From assembly GCF_004367585.1 (NCBI RefSeq), contig NZ_CP038016.1:1-64000 (forward strand): a stretch of 64,000 bases of DNA, read 5' to 3'. This DNA is from Paenisporosarcina antarctica (lineage in GTDB: Bacteria > Bacillota > Bacilli > Bacillales_A > Planococcaceae). Positions 46,770-55,996 of the stretch are shown here, in pieces. Below the pieces are notes generated by a model. That model searched no databases and was not told the DNA's origin. It saw nothing but the letters and a program-made list of their open reading frames with translations. A program made the position numbers and the translations under genes. How positions within the stretch are numbered: the stretch's first letter is position 1; each line of letters opens with the position of its first letter.

Positions 46770-47548
46770 TAATTTGTACCTCCAATTAATTTATACAAGC
46801 CTCTTCCGATTCTTTCAAAATCATTATAAACAACGGCATGATGTTTAGCGGCATTTATACAACATTTCGATACAATGTGAGTTCGAATAGTTGATTCTGA
46901 GTATGTAGATTTCCCTTGTCGCATAGTATCAATTACTTCTCGAACTATAAACTCGTTACTCCCCTTCTCTTGTATGATGTGGCGAACTGCCGATAATATT
47001 TCATCCCTGCAAGTTAGACTTTTCTTTGGTAGGGTAGATATGAAATTATTTGAGTTTGTGCTTCTGTTCGTATGCGTCAAGTTTCTTTTCCCCCTAGAAA
47101 TATTCCAAATTGGTTTTAGCTTCATGATTAATTCTCTTTCAACTTCAAACCTATTATTCGTTTCGTAAAAGTAAATCTTAACTTTTTCGTTAGCAACTTC
47201 ATAGATTTTATTATTGATTCTACAATTAGTCGATTGTCCACCAATAAAACAGTTTCTAGGTGAAATATTTCCATAACCTGAATTAAATCGTTTCGATAGA
47301 TTCTCACATTCCCCCAGATATGTAATATCATCATTTATCTTTAGTAGATAAACGCCTTCTTTTATAGACTTTGTGGAAATCGTGAAACTGCAAAATGGAC
47401 CTTGCCCATACTGATGTAAGGCAAGACTTTCATTATTATTAAACATATTTTGAGGAAAAAATGTTTGAATTTCATCATGAGAATTTTTCTTTGGTGTTAT
47501 AAAACAAATAAAGTTAAAGCTAAAATCACTGATTTGTATAGTATCCAC
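46769..47548 (-). CDS. GIY-YIG nuclease fused to winged helix
   Basis: The protein has 259 residues. The N-terminal 170 contain the GIY-YIG pattern GVYLLKINDDITYLGECENL then SKRFNSGYGNISPRNC, a C-G rich loop (GGQSTNCRINN) and a VERELIMKLKPIWNISRG end with the conserved Glu and Asn. The C-terminal 75 residues (SAVRHIIQEKGSNEFIVREV, YSESTIRTHIVSKCC, RIGRGLYKLIG) are a winged-helix module. Such fusions occur as stand-alone restriction-like nucleases, the winged helix giving sequence binding. It is likely another defence or repair nuclease. Confidence 0.72.
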   Translation of the reverse strand: MDTIQISDFSFNFICFITPKKNSHDEIQTFFPQNMFNNNESLALHQYGQGPFCSFTISTKSIKEGVYLLKINDDITYLGECENLSKRFNSGYGNISPRNCFIGGQSTNCRINNKIYEVANEKVKIYFYETNNRFEVERELIMKLKPIWNISRGKRNLTHTNRSTNSNNFISTLPKKSLTCRDEILSAVRHIIQEKGSNEFIVREVIDTMRQGKSTYSESTIRTHIVSKCCINAAKHHAVVYNDFERIGRGLYKLIGGTN

Positions 47549-47752
47549 TTAATTTCCCTCCTAAAATTGAATATTCTATCTTAGTCAATTCAGAGTAGCA
47601 CATCCAAATTAATACAGATAGGTATCGGAGTGTTGTGTTTGATTGCTGTGTGTGTACCATTATCGCTTTATAATGTTCTTCTCGCAGGAAAAGGAATAAA
47701 CAATAACCTACAATTTAACAGTGTATATTTTCTTGTTTTAGTACTACAATAA

Positions 47753-47764
47753 GAACAAGTGTTC
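47753..47764 (+). promoter_or_regulatory. LexA (SOS) box of uvrX
   Basis: GAACAAGTGTTC fits the Bacillus LexA/DinR consensus (GAAC, RNRY, GTTC). It is located 18 bp before the polymerase start, so the gene should be induced by DNA damage. Confidence 0.8.
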
Positions 47765-47781
47765 TTGAAGGAGGGATTAAA

Positions 47782-49035
47782 ATGTATGAAAATATGCCAA
47801 ATAAGCAGGTTGCCTGTATAGATATGAAAAGCTTCTACGCCAGCTGCGCGGCTGCTGATCAAGGTTTAGACGTGTTGAAAACACCTATTGCTGTAGTCGG
47901 TAACTTGGAGCGAAAAGGGAGTATCGTTTTAGCTGCATCTCCACTGATGAAGAAAATGGGCGTCAAAACAGGGACTAGACTATATGAAATTCCTGATCAC
48001 CCATCTAATGTGTTAATTGAACCCAAAATGGATTTTTTCGTTCGTATTTCAATGGAAATTGCCCGATTACTGGGTGAATATGTACCGAAAGAAGCGATTC
48101 ACGTCTATTCAATCGACGAAATATTTTTTGATTTAAAAGGGACTGAGCATATTTGGGGACCTATAGAAACCACAATTAAACGAATACAAGATGAATTAAT
48201 GGAATTGTTTCAACTTCCTTCAGCGGTTGGTATGGGACCCAACATGTTAATGAGTAAATTGGCTTTGGATTTAGAGGCGAAAAAAACAGGGTTTGCAAAA
48301 TGGGAATTTCAAGACGTGCCAACCAAACTATGGCCAATTAGTCCTCTTAGTGACATGTGGGGAATCGGCTCACGTACTGAAAAGACGTTGAATTCCATGG
48401 GAATTTTCTCTGTAGGCGATTTAGCACATACGGATTTGAACGTGTTGGAAGAAAAGTTCGGCATTATGGGGAATCAACTGTATCATCACGCATGGGGAAT
48501 TGACTTGTCTGAAATGGGTGCACCACTTATCGAAGGTCAGGTTAGTTATGGAAAAGGACAAATTTTATATCGGGATTACAACACAAAAAAGGATGTAATG
48601 GCTGTAGTTCTTGAAATGTGTGAAGATATTGCTCGTCGTACACGTGAAGCTGGCAAAGCAGGACGTACAGTCAGTCTGAGTATTGGGTACAGCAAAGACG
48701 CTTTTGGCGGTGGTTTTAGTCGTTCACGATCCATAGTTGAAGGGACGAACGATACGATGAAGATTTATCGTGTGTGTAATGAACTCTTTGATGAATTTTA
48801 TGACGGACGCCCTACACGTCAAATATCTGTGTCCATTTCAAAATTAGAAGATGAAAACAGCATGCAACTTAGCCTTTTTGAAGCCAATAAGTGGCGTAAC
48901 CGGAAATTAGGATCTGCGATGGATGCGATTCGAAGTAAATATGGTTCCACTGCACTATTAAGGGCTGTATCCTACACAGATGCAGGTACAGCACGCCAAC
49001 GAGATAAATTAATTGGCGGTCATAAAGCAGAATAA
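47782..49035 (+). CDS. uvrX: Y-family DNA polymerase, UvrX-like
   Basis: This 417-residue polymerase belongs to the UmuC/DinB superfamily and does error-prone bypass of lesions. Catalytic residues are visible: Asp14 (ACIDMKSFYASC), and Asp112-Glu113 (YSIDEIFFDL). The Leu-rich AVGMGPNMLMSKLALDLEAK and the HhH block LSDMWGIGSRTEKTLNSMGI follow. The C-terminal QLSLF (in MQLSLFEA) is a canonical beta-clamp binding peptide. A LexA box and GAAGGAGGGATT precede ATG 47782. The UvrX type is common on Bacillus plasmids and SPbeta-like phages, where it usually has a small YolD-like partner; none is seen. Its 3' half is duplicated at 54387. Confidence 0.9.
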   Translation: MYENMPNKQVACIDMKSFYASCAAADQGLDVLKTPIAVVGNLERKGSIVLAASPLMKKMGVKTGTRLYEIPDHPSNVLIEPKMDFFVRISMEIARLLGEYVPKEAIHVYSIDEIFFDLKGTEHIWGPIETTIKRIQDELMELFQLPSAVGMGPNMLMSKLALDLEAKKTGFAKWEFQDVPTKLWPISPLSDMWGIGSRTEKTLNSMGIFSVGDLAHTDLNVLEEKFGIMGNQLYHHAWGIDLSEMGAPLIEGQVSYGKGQILYRDYNTKKDVMAVVLEMCEDIARRTREAGKAGRTVSLSIGYSKDAFGGGFSRSRSIVEGTNDTMKIYRVCNELFDEFYDGRPTRQISVSISKLEDENSMQLSLFEANKWRNRKLGSAMDAIRSKYGSTALLRAVSYTDAGTARQRDKLIGGHKAE

Positions 49036-49098
49036 AATCATTGCAACTAAATCTTACTGCGTTTGTTAAGTATCGATAATGAAGATAAACGGAATAAA

Positions 49099-49139
49099 AA
49101 AACACCTTCAGCATAAATTTGCAGAAGGCGTATTTTTTC
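49099..49139 (+). terminator. Terminator-like hairpin after uvrX
   Basis: CACCTTCAGC and GCAGAAGGCG can pair with small bulges, then TATTTTTTC. A variant follows the duplicated remnant at about 54800-54840. Confidence 0.5.
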
Positions 49140-49227
49140 AATCTAAGTAAATATGGATTTTCTGAGGGTTTATTACTCTTCTATTCACAAACACAAAATT
49201 CTCATATGCGGCGTACTACTTCTCAAT

Positions 49228-51132
49228 TTAGTCACTGTGTTTATACTTTTTCAATAACATCGAACTGCCACTACTCCAACTAGTGGTTGAAACCTTTTGT
49301 ATAAGAATTGCTAGTATTACTCCTGCTATAGCAAACATATCTGTTTTCCATCCGTCATCAAGTAATAATAGAGAAGTGACTACTAGAAATACCCTTGGTA
49401 TAGCTTTCCATCTCATCAATAGGTATCCCTCGATTCCTGCAACGAGACAACAAACGCCTAGTATTGCTGTGAAAATAGCTATTACAATACTTGCAGTGCT
49501 TCCTTGTAATAATAAGCTAGGTGAAAAAACGAATATAAAAGGAATAATATACGCTAATATTCCTAACCTGAAAGCAGTAATACCAGTTTTGTTTGGATCG
49601 GACTTTGCAATTGCTGCAGCTGCATAAGCTGTAATTGCAACAGGTGGTGTTAACGCTGCTATTGTTGAGAAGAAGAACAAGAACATATGAGCACCAATAG
49701 GCGTTACCCCTAAATCAACTAAAGGAGGAACAACAATTGCGACTAAAATAATATAGACAGCAGTAGGTGGCATGCCGAATCCCAAAACTATAGTAATAAG
49801 CATTGTTAGTAGTAATGCAAGAAGTACGTTTCCTTGTGATAGATCAACCAAAGCAAAAGAAATTTTTGCCCCAATACCACTTATTGAAATAACGCCAACA
49901 ATAATTCCTGCGCTAGCACATGCCGCAGCAATTGAAATCACTTCATTTGAACCATTTTCAAGTGCCTGTAAAATACTTTTCAAGGTAGGCTTTGTTATCG
50001 TTTTATAGAAGGCTATAATAATTGAGACAATAATTGACCAAAAAGCTGCTTTCATTGGACTCCAGCCGATTAAGATCATTATTATTAGAAATAATAATGG
50101 AAGAGCGAGATGTCCTCTAGTCTTCATAACATCTTTTACTTTAGGTAATTGAGATTTCTCCATACCAACAATGCCCTGTTTCACTGCCAATGAATCGACA
50201 TTTAACAATAGAGCAACATAAAATAGAAAAGCTGGTATTATTGCCACCGCAGCAATTTCCATATACGGTACACCTAAATATTCAGCCATAATAAAAGCAC
50301 CAGCCCCCATGATTGGAGGTGTAATCATTCCGCCTGTTGACGCAACAGCTTCGATTGCCCCTGCCTGACGGCCATTAAATCCAACCTTCTTCATTAAGGG
50401 AATTGTAAAAGTACCGGTAGTTGCTACATTTGCAACTGGAGATCCCGAGAGCATTCCCATTAAGCCACTTGAAACAACAGCGGTTTTTGCTGGTCCTCCT
50501 CTAAATCTACCAGTAAGTGCATAGGAAATATCAATGAACCACTGTCCCCCACCGAATTTTTCCAAAAATGATCCAAATAAAACAAAAACAATAATGAAAG
50601 TGGCTGAGATACCTAATGGAATACCAAATATTCCCTCCGTAGTAAAGTATAAGAAATTAGATAATCTCTCTAAGGTAACCCCACTATGTGCCGTAATTCC
50701 TGGGAAATAGGGTCCGTATATTGCATATGCCAGGAAAAAAAGCGTCACCATTGTTAATGCATTCCCCGTTTTTCTTCGTGTGGCTTCTAACACGATTACT
50801 ATCATAACAATGGCCATAACGAAATCCCAAACTGAACTAACTCCTAATCTGAGAGTTCGGTCTTCCCAGAACATTAATAGATAAACCCCACTAATTAATG
50901 CTCCTAAAATAAATATTAAATTCATTGAATAAAATATTTTTTTATATATAATATTTAAGCCTTCCTTAGGTTTATATAGAAGAAATAAACTAACGGACAG
51001 CAGCAACCAGTGAATTCCCCTTTGATCCATAGCCGAAAACAAGCCAAACCCAGCAGTATATAGTGCAATTAGAGCATTCAATATTAAAGTTCCTCTTCCA
51101 ACCGTAACAAGTAAGTCCTTTGGAAGTTTCAT
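49228..51132 (-). CDS. TRAP transporter fused permease (TAXI type)
   Basis: This 634-residue membrane protein fuses the small (DctQ-like, first four helices) and large (DctM-like) TRAP subunits, as in TAXI-TRAP systems. Signatures include GILSGSPVANVATTGTFTIP-like GMLSGSPVANVATTGTFTIP, GAIEAVASTGGMITPPIMGA and GFGMPPTAVYIILVAIVVPP in DctM. It imports an organic acid using a sodium or proton gradient, with the receptor encoded immediately upstream (1 nt apart). It is the last gene of the operon led by the DapA-family lyase. The substrate is unknown. Confidence 0.9.
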   Translation of the reverse strand: MKLPKDLLVTVGRGTLILNALIALYTAGFGLFSAMDQRGIHWLLLSVSLFLLYKPKEGLNIIYKKIFYSMNLIFILGALISGVYLLMFWEDRTLRLGVSSVWDFVMAIVMIVIVLEATRRKTGNALTMVTLFFLAYAIYGPYFPGITAHSGVTLERLSNFLYFTTEGIFGIPLGISATFIIVFVLFGSFLEKFGGGQWFIDISYALTGRFRGGPAKTAVVSSGLMGMLSGSPVANVATTGTFTIPLMKKVGFNGRQAGAIEAVASTGGMITPPIMGAGAFIMAEYLGVPYMEIAAVAIIPAFLFYVALLLNVDSLAVKQGIVGMEKSQLPKVKDVMKTRGHLALPLLFLIIMILIGWSPMKAAFWSIIVSIIIAFYKTITKPTLKSILQALENGSNEVISIAAACASAGIIVGVISISGIGAKISFALVDLSQGNVLLALLLTMLITIVLGFGMPPTAVYIILVAIVVPPLVDLGVTPIGAHMFLFFFSTIAALTPPVAITAYAAAAIAKSDPNKTGITAFRLGILAYIIPFIFVFSPSLLLQGSTASIVIAIFTAILGVCCLVAGIEGYLLMRWKAIPRVFLVVTSLLLLDDGWKTDMFAIAGVILAILIQKVSTTSWSSGSSMLLKKYKHSD

Positions 51133-52128
51133 TTATTTCAAAATCCCTTCTTCTTTGAAGTATTTCTCAGCACCTGGATGAAGAGGTATTGGCGCTGGTG
51201 TCCCTTGACTCTCAAGAGTAAGACCTACTGCTGAAGGATGTGATTTTTGAACTTTTTCAAGGTTTTCGAAAATTGCTTTCGTTAAATTGTAAATAAATTC
51301 CTCATTCAAATCTTTTCTTACAACCATCATATTTGTGAGGTAAACAGTTGTAATATCCTCTTTTGTTCCATACATATCGGATGGTAAATCAATTTGGTTA
51401 AGGTAACTAAATTTACTTAATAATTGCTCCATTTTTTCTGGTTCAATAGTGATTAATTTATACCCTTTAGTTGTTGCTGCAAGTTCTGTTATTGCCGGTG
51501 AAGGTGCTGCAGCTTGTATAATAACTGCATCAACGTTGTTGTCAGAAAGCATTGAAACGCCTTCGCTGTATGAAACATAAGTAGGTGTAATATCAGCAAT
51601 GGTTAAGTCGTACACACCGAGAAGGTCAGTCACTACGTTAATTGCTCCACCACCCGCTGGGCCAAGTACCACCTTTTTCCCTTTTAAATCTGCAATGGAA
51701 TTAATACCTGATGAGTCTAAAACCACTAATTGAAAAACACCCTGTGAAATTCCGTTGAATAATGTAGCTACATTTTCATTTTTTTGCTTAAATGGCTCCG
51801 TTCCATTATATCCGGCTACCGCCATAGGACTCTGTGTGATGGCAATATCGACTTCCTTACTTTGAATTAAAGATACATTCTCTAGTGCTCCTCCAGTCAC
51901 TTGGGCAGTGGCGGATAGATTTAATTGATTTCCTAAAATATCAGCAATAGCTATTCCAACAGGATAATATGCGCCACCTGTACCAGCTGTACCAATGTTC
52001 AAAAATTTAGGGGTTTCGTCTTTGTCTTCTTCTCCATTAGCAATTGGATCTGAAGAACTACAAGCAGTCAATAGGAAAGCCAACAATCCAACTCCTAAGA
52101 TAGAATAAAAATTTTTGTTCTTAAACAT
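51133..52128 (-). CDS. TAXI-family TRAP substrate-binding lipoprotein
   Basis: This 331-residue receptor starts with a lipoprotein signal (YSILGVGLLAFLLTACSSS). FLNIGTAGTGGAYYPVGIAI is the TAXI signature. DIAITQSPMAVAGYNG, GKKVVLGPAGGGAINVV and TTKGYKLITIEPEKM follow the family pattern. It captures an organic acid for the permease. The gene overlaps the stop of the LacI gene (8 nt), so all four genes are one operon. Confidence 0.88.
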   Translation of the reverse strand: MFKNKNFYSILGVGLLAFLLTACSSSDPIANGEEDKDETPKFLNIGTAGTGGAYYPVGIAIADILGNQLNLSATAQVTGGALENVSLIQSKEVDIAITQSPMAVAGYNGTEPFKQKNENVATLFNGISQGVFQLVVLDSSGINSIADLKGKKVVLGPAGGGAINVVTDLLGVYDLTIADITPTYVSYSEGVSMLSDNNVDAVIIQAAAPSPAITELAATTKGYKLITIEPEKMEQLLSKFSYLNQIDLPSDMYGTKEDITTVYLTNMMVVRKDLNEEFIYNLTKAIFENLEKVQKSHPSAVGLTLESQGTPAPIPLHPGAEKYFKEEGILK

Positions 52129-53155
52129 TCTTATATCCTCCTTTTATTGGTGTGCAATGACTTACTGAATTTCTCTGAACAAGTTGCATAGGATAAACTC
52201 TCTCTTTTTTTCGTATCGTTTTCCCTTCAATAAGAGAGATTAATATTTTAGCTGCTTCTTTACCGATACTTTTTAAATCAGTATGCATTGTAGTTAACTC
52301 TGGATTGGTAAATTCAGTTAGTGGAACATTTCCAAATCCTATGACTGATAAGTCATTCGGAACAGAAATATTATTCTTTACAGCTGCCTTTAACACACCA
52401 ATTGCTAAAAAGTCCGATGAACAAACCATAGCGGTGCAAGGGGTCGTGTTATTTGAAAAATAATTTTCGCATGCCTCGAAGCTACTAAACATCGTATATT
52501 CTTTTGCTTCAATGATGGATGTATTTCCTACAGTTATTCCCTCTTCTTCCATTGCTTTTAGGAAGCCTTCTCTACATCTCTGACTTTTTATCGAACTTTC
52601 TGGTCCATTTACTAAAACAATTTCTCGATGACCATACGATATGAGATGTTTAACAGCATCAAATACTCCTTGTTCATCATTTGGTCGAACAGTAGGAAAT
52701 GGAGAATCTTCTAAAAAACTTCCTATAATAACGGTAGGGATATTTGTAGTGTATAACCAATCTAGTAATTTATCTCCCTTCCTAGCCGCAAGAACAATTA
52801 TTCCATCAACTGAATGAGTATCGAATAATCTCTTTTGTTGAGAAAGAGTAAAGGAATGACTCATGTTAAAGTTCTGTGAATCTAAGACATTTGACACACC
52901 GTCTAATATTGTGGAAAAAAAGGGATTTCCTATAACAATATCGCTTGTTCGTGAAGAAACAATTCCAATATTGCCAGTTTTATTACTTGCAAGACTTCTT
53001 GCACTAATATTTGGACGATAACCCATGTTTTCAATGATCGATTGTACATATTTTATTGTTTCTTCACCAACACCTGGCTTACCAGAAATCACTCTAGATA
53101 CAGTAGCTGTAGAGACATTTGCTGCGATCGCTATATCCCTAATATTCACACTCAT
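52121..53155 (-). CDS. LacI-family transcriptional regulator
   Basis: This 344-residue regulator has an N-terminal HTH (NIRDIAIAANVSTATVSRVI then SGKPGVGEETIKYVQ), the hinge SARSLASNKTG, and a periplasmic-binding-protein-like domain (VNGPESSIKSQRCREGFLKA, TAMVCSSDFLAIGVLKA, LSVIGFGNVPLTEF, TTMHTDLKSIGKEAA). The TAAGCGCTTA palindromes upstream of the operon fit LacI-family operators, so it probably represses its own operon in the absence of the transported acid. Confidence 0.9.
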   Translation of the reverse strand: MSVNIRDIAIAANVSTATVSRVISGKPGVGEETIKYVQSIIENMGYRPNISARSLASNKTGNIGIVSSRTSDIVIGNPFFSTILDGVSNVLDSQNFNMSHSFTLSQQKRLFDTHSVDGIIVLAARKGDKLLDWLYTTNIPTVIIGSFLEDSPFPTVRPNDEQGVFDAVKHLISYGHREIVLVNGPESSIKSQRCREGFLKAMEEEGITVGNTSIIEAKEYTMFSSFEACENYFSNNTTPCTAMVCSSDFLAIGVLKAAVKNNISVPNDLSVIGFGNVPLTEFTNPELTTMHTDLKSIGKEAAKILISLIEGKTIRKKERVYPMQLVQRNSVSHCTPIKGGYKNV

Positions 53156-53215
53156 ATAAAACTTCCTTTAATTATGTGTATACCTCCCAACCGCAAGGGT
53201 GAGAGGCATCTATTA

Positions 53216-54157
53216 TTAGTATACTGTTTCTTTAACTAATCCAACTGATAATAGTCCGTTTCTGATTTCTTCTTTGTCTTGATCAGTAAGTGGGAGTACT
53301 GGTTTTCGTGCTAAGGCACTTGATATTAAACCGCGTTGGAACATTGCTTCTTTCATGCGTGCATGCGCAGTGGAAGAAGGTTCTCCCATTTTATAAACTG
53401 CATGTTTCAATTCGTAAATTTTATCATACACCTCACGAGCTTCTGGTAAGTCATTATTCTTTACTGCATTTACTAAATCAACGATTAGATTTGGCACAAA
53501 GCTTGCAAAACCAACTAAAGCTCCATCAATACCTTGTATTAGCGTTGGTAAGAGATATTCATCATGGCAAGTTAAGATGGAGACATCCGGTGCATTTTTC
53601 TTTAATGCTTTTACATCGAGTTCATACTGCCCCATATCACGGTTACCAATTTTTACTGCATCAACATTTGGAATGCTAACCATTTGCAAGATTTGTTCAG
53701 TGTTGTAAGTCGCTTTTGTCCATGTAGGGTACAGGTGAACGATAACTGAAATATCTACAGAAGCTGCAACATCCTTAAAGAATTCCACAGTTGAATCAGG
53801 TTGCATTCCGAAGCGTAGCCAAGAGTGTGGTGGCATTAATAGAATGCCTTCTCCTCCAGCTTCTTGAATAGCCTTTGCATGTTGTACGGCTTCAATTGTT
53901 CCTTCTGCAGATAATCCAGAGATTACTGGTATTTTACCTTTTAATTCATCAACAGCTATACGAACAGCTTCAGCTCTCTCATGTGGAAGCAAACTACTGA
54001 TTTCTCCAGTATGACCATTTACTACGATACCTTCTATGCCCTCATGCCCCGCAACCCAACTTACTAAACTACGAAAACTTTCTTCATCGATACTATAATC
54101 ATCCTTAAACGGTAGTAGTACTGCAGGATAAACACCTTGCCATTTTTTTTGAGTCAT
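53216..54157 (-). CDS. DapA-family class I aldolase/lyase
   Basis: This 313-residue protein has the DHDPS/N-acetylneuraminate lyase fold. Elements are GVYPAVLLPFKDD, GIVVNGHTGEISSLLPHER (the phosphate/pyruvate-binding GEISSL), HLYPT (Tyr143) and AVKIGNRD, where Lys169 should form the Schiff base with a 2-oxo acid. True DapA forms dihydrodipicolinate, but the operon with a TAXI transporter and LacI regulator, and the WLRF/YPTWTK changes around the active site, favour a catabolic 2-keto acid aldolase or dehydratase. The substrate is not deducible. First gene of the operon. Confidence 0.85.
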   Translation of the reverse strand: MTQKKWQGVYPAVLLPFKDDYSIDEESFRSLVSWVAGHEGIEGIVVNGHTGEISSLLPHERAEAVRIAVDELKGKIPVISGLSAEGTIEAVQHAKAIQEAGGEGILLMPPHSWLRFGMQPDSTVEFFKDVAASVDISVIVHLYPTWTKATYNTEQILQMVSIPNVDAVKIGNRDMGQYELDVKALKKNAPDVSILTCHDEYLLPTLIQGIDGALVGFASFVPNLIVDLVNAVKNNDLPEAREVYDKIYELKHAVYKMGEPSSTAHARMKEAMFQRGLISSALARKPVLPLTDQDKEEIRNGLLSVGLVKETVY

Positions 54158-54183
54158 TATCAGTCATCTCCCTGTTTTATATT

Positions 54184-54223
54184 TACGTAAGCGCTTTACG
54201 TAAGCGCTTACGTAAGTGCTTAC
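54184..54223 (-). promoter_or_regulatory. Triple overlapping LacI-type operator
   Basis: TTACGTAAGCGCTTACGTAA (54196-54215) is a perfect 20-bp palindrome. Imperfect copies ACGTAAGCGCTTTA (54184-54197) and GTAAGTGCTTAC (54212-54223) flank it. All lie 27-66 bp upstream of the DapA-family gene, the place for a repressor acting on the promoter. Confidence 0.8.
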
Positions 54224-54386
54224 AAATGGAATCTTAACACCTACATAAAATACTGTCAATTACTAATTTTCTAAATATTTAGTATAATTATATCTAATAC
54301 CTTTAGTCTTACGGTTTTCTAGGTTAATAAGTACATATAGGATATATTTGTTGAGTCATCTGACTCATTTCAACAAACTAAGTCTT

Positions 54387-54736
54387 GTAGTTCTTGAAAT
54401 GTGTGAAGTTATTGCTCGTCGTTCACGATCCATAGTTGAAGAGACTAACGTTACGATGAAGATTTATCGTGTGTGTAATGAACTCTTTGATGAATTTTAT
54501 GACGGACGCCCTACACGTCACATATCGGTATCCATCTCAAAATTAGAAGATGAAAACAGTATGCAACTGAGCATTTTTGAAGCCAATAAGTGGCGAAACT
54601 TGAAATTAGGATCCGCTATGGATGCGATTCGAAGTAAATATGGGGTTCCACTGCACTATTAAGGGCTGTATCCTATACGGACGCAGGTACAGCACGCCAA
54701 CGAGATAAATTAATTGGCGGTCATAAAGCAGAGTAA
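54387..54736 (+). pseudogene. Duplicated 3' fragment of uvrX
   Basis: It matches uvrX from GTAGTTCTTGAAATGTGTGA (48604) to the stop, and the similarity runs on through the downstream terminator region (to about 54846 versus 49145). It lacks an 84-bp stretch after GCTCGTCGT and has two extra G (TATGGGGTTCC versus TATGGTTCC), so it is broken. With uvrX it brackets the lyase/TRAP operon as a direct repeat of about 460 bp. Confidence 0.92.
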
Positions 54737-54846
54737 AATGCTAGTAACTAAATCATACTGAGTTTGTTAAGTATCGATAATGAAGATAAACGGTACAAAA
54801 AAACCTTCAGCATCAATAGGCAGAAGGCGTAATTTTTCAATCTAAA

Positions 54847-55192
54847 GTAAAAAACATAATAAGAAAACTGATTAGTTCATAAATTTAGTAAACCTTTCAT
54901 TAGTTCATTTCTGTATGTAGTTCCTCTTTTTGACTCGTTCCCTCGTCAAGAAAAGGACAGGAACTTATGGCATGTAGGCAAAGCCCTACAGTCCGTGGTT
55001 ATCGCCCTTTTTAGAGGGAAGCGACACGTTAGAGCTACTTGCTAAGCGTATTTTTCTTAGTTACCAGCACTCGTGCAGTCGCCAGTCAAAAATATTTATA
55101 TTTTGTCGAATTTCGTGAAGGATTTTAGTGAAAAAGAGCGAATATTGTAATAGGTTTAAATAACCATAAAATTAGGTGAAAGAAGGTTATGT
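54847..55192. other. Intergenic region with possible structured leader
   Basis: Between the uvrX remnant and the gene at 55193 lies GC-richer sequence (about 54930-55090) with short complementary stretches such as AAAGCCCTACAG and GCCCTTTTTAGAGGGAAGC. It resembles a leader RNA, but I cannot assign a family. Confidence 0.3.
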
Positions 55193-55507
55193 ATGCAAAG
55201 GTTAACGACGGTCGAGTTAGCGAAAAAAAGAATTATAGAACTCCAAGATTTTGTGTTTTTAGTGGAAAACTATGAAGTGATCACATTAGAGCAAAAAATC
55301 TTAAAGGAATATGCTTATTTCGGAAGCATGGTCAAAGTCGTTGAAAAAATTAACAAAGAATTTGGTCCTGATACAATTGATAAACCATTTATTTCTACCC
55401 TTTTACAAGCGAGACCTCAAGATGAATTACATAAGGTCTTAAAAACAAATTACTTATTTAAAACACGTCACGCAAGGAAGAAGAAAAGTGACCACCGACA
55501 CTACTGA
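55193..55507 (+). CDS. Small helical protein downstream of the uvrX remnant
   Basis: The 104-residue protein follows GTGAAAGAAGGTTAT. It is helical and charged (TVELAKKRIIELQDFVFLVE, LEQKILKEYAYFG), with a strongly basic end (FKTRHARKKKSDHRHY) fitting nucleic-acid contact. No family is recognised. A second small gene follows in the same orientation. Confidence 0.55.
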   Translation: MQRLTTVELAKKRIIELQDFVFLVENYEVITLEQKILKEYAYFGSMVKVVEKINKEFGPDTIDKPFISTLLQARPQDELHKVLKTNYLFKTRHARKKKSDHRHY

Positions 55508-55563
55508 ACTTACATAATCTTTTAGATTATTTCGAATGCTAAAATGATAAGGGAGGAAAACAA

Positions 55564-55905
55564 ATGAAGAAGAATGAGCGAGTTAGCATAATGATGCCGC
55601 CAGAATTTGAGAATACGATGGAGAATCTAATGACGATATTTAGCTCAACACAAGATCTAGGGATAACGGTTGCAGGGGAAGACATGTATCCGACGTCTAA
55701 ACATCCAATATTGAGACTATTTCTTATTGAGAAATTTGATCTTGGGTGGGCTTTTAAAGATGAACTACAAGCTTTTACATTTTTGAATTATGATGCTGCC
55801 CAATCTTTTTTAAAAAGGCTTCCTGATATGTCTGCATTTGAAATGCTCCTGATGATGAACGCTCAAGAAGATTCAAGTGAATCAGAAGTTGGATATCTTT
55901 CATAG
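55564..55905 (+). CDS. Small hypothetical protein, 113 aa
   Basis: The ATG follows an excellent AAGGGAGGAAAACAA site. The protein starts with ERVSIMMPPEFENTMENLMT and ends LPDMSAFEMLLMMNAQEDSS. It is acidic and mostly helical, with no recognised domain. It ends before a strong terminator. Confidence 0.55.
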   Translation: MKKNERVSIMMPPEFENTMENLMTIFSSTQDLGITVAGEDMYPTSKHPILRLFLIEKFDLGWAFKDELQAFTFLNYDAAQSFLKRLPDMSAFEMLLMMNAQEDSSESEVGYLS

Positions 55906-55956
55906 CATAGACAATTTTCACTTGCCTATTCCTGTGTGCGCACTTAGATAAGGCAA

Positions 55957-55996
55957 AAAATCGCAATCACACGATCGTATGGTTGCGATTTTAGTT
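55957..55996 (+). terminator. Terminator of the 55193-55905 unit
   Basis: AAAATCGCAA pairs with TTGCGATTTT, followed by AGTTTATATTT. The rest up to 56541 has no gene that I can support. Confidence 0.75.

Noticed and set aside
49283-50008. Plus-strand frames opposite the TRAP permease
   Set aside because: Antisense shadows of a hydrophobic gene, without ribosome sites.
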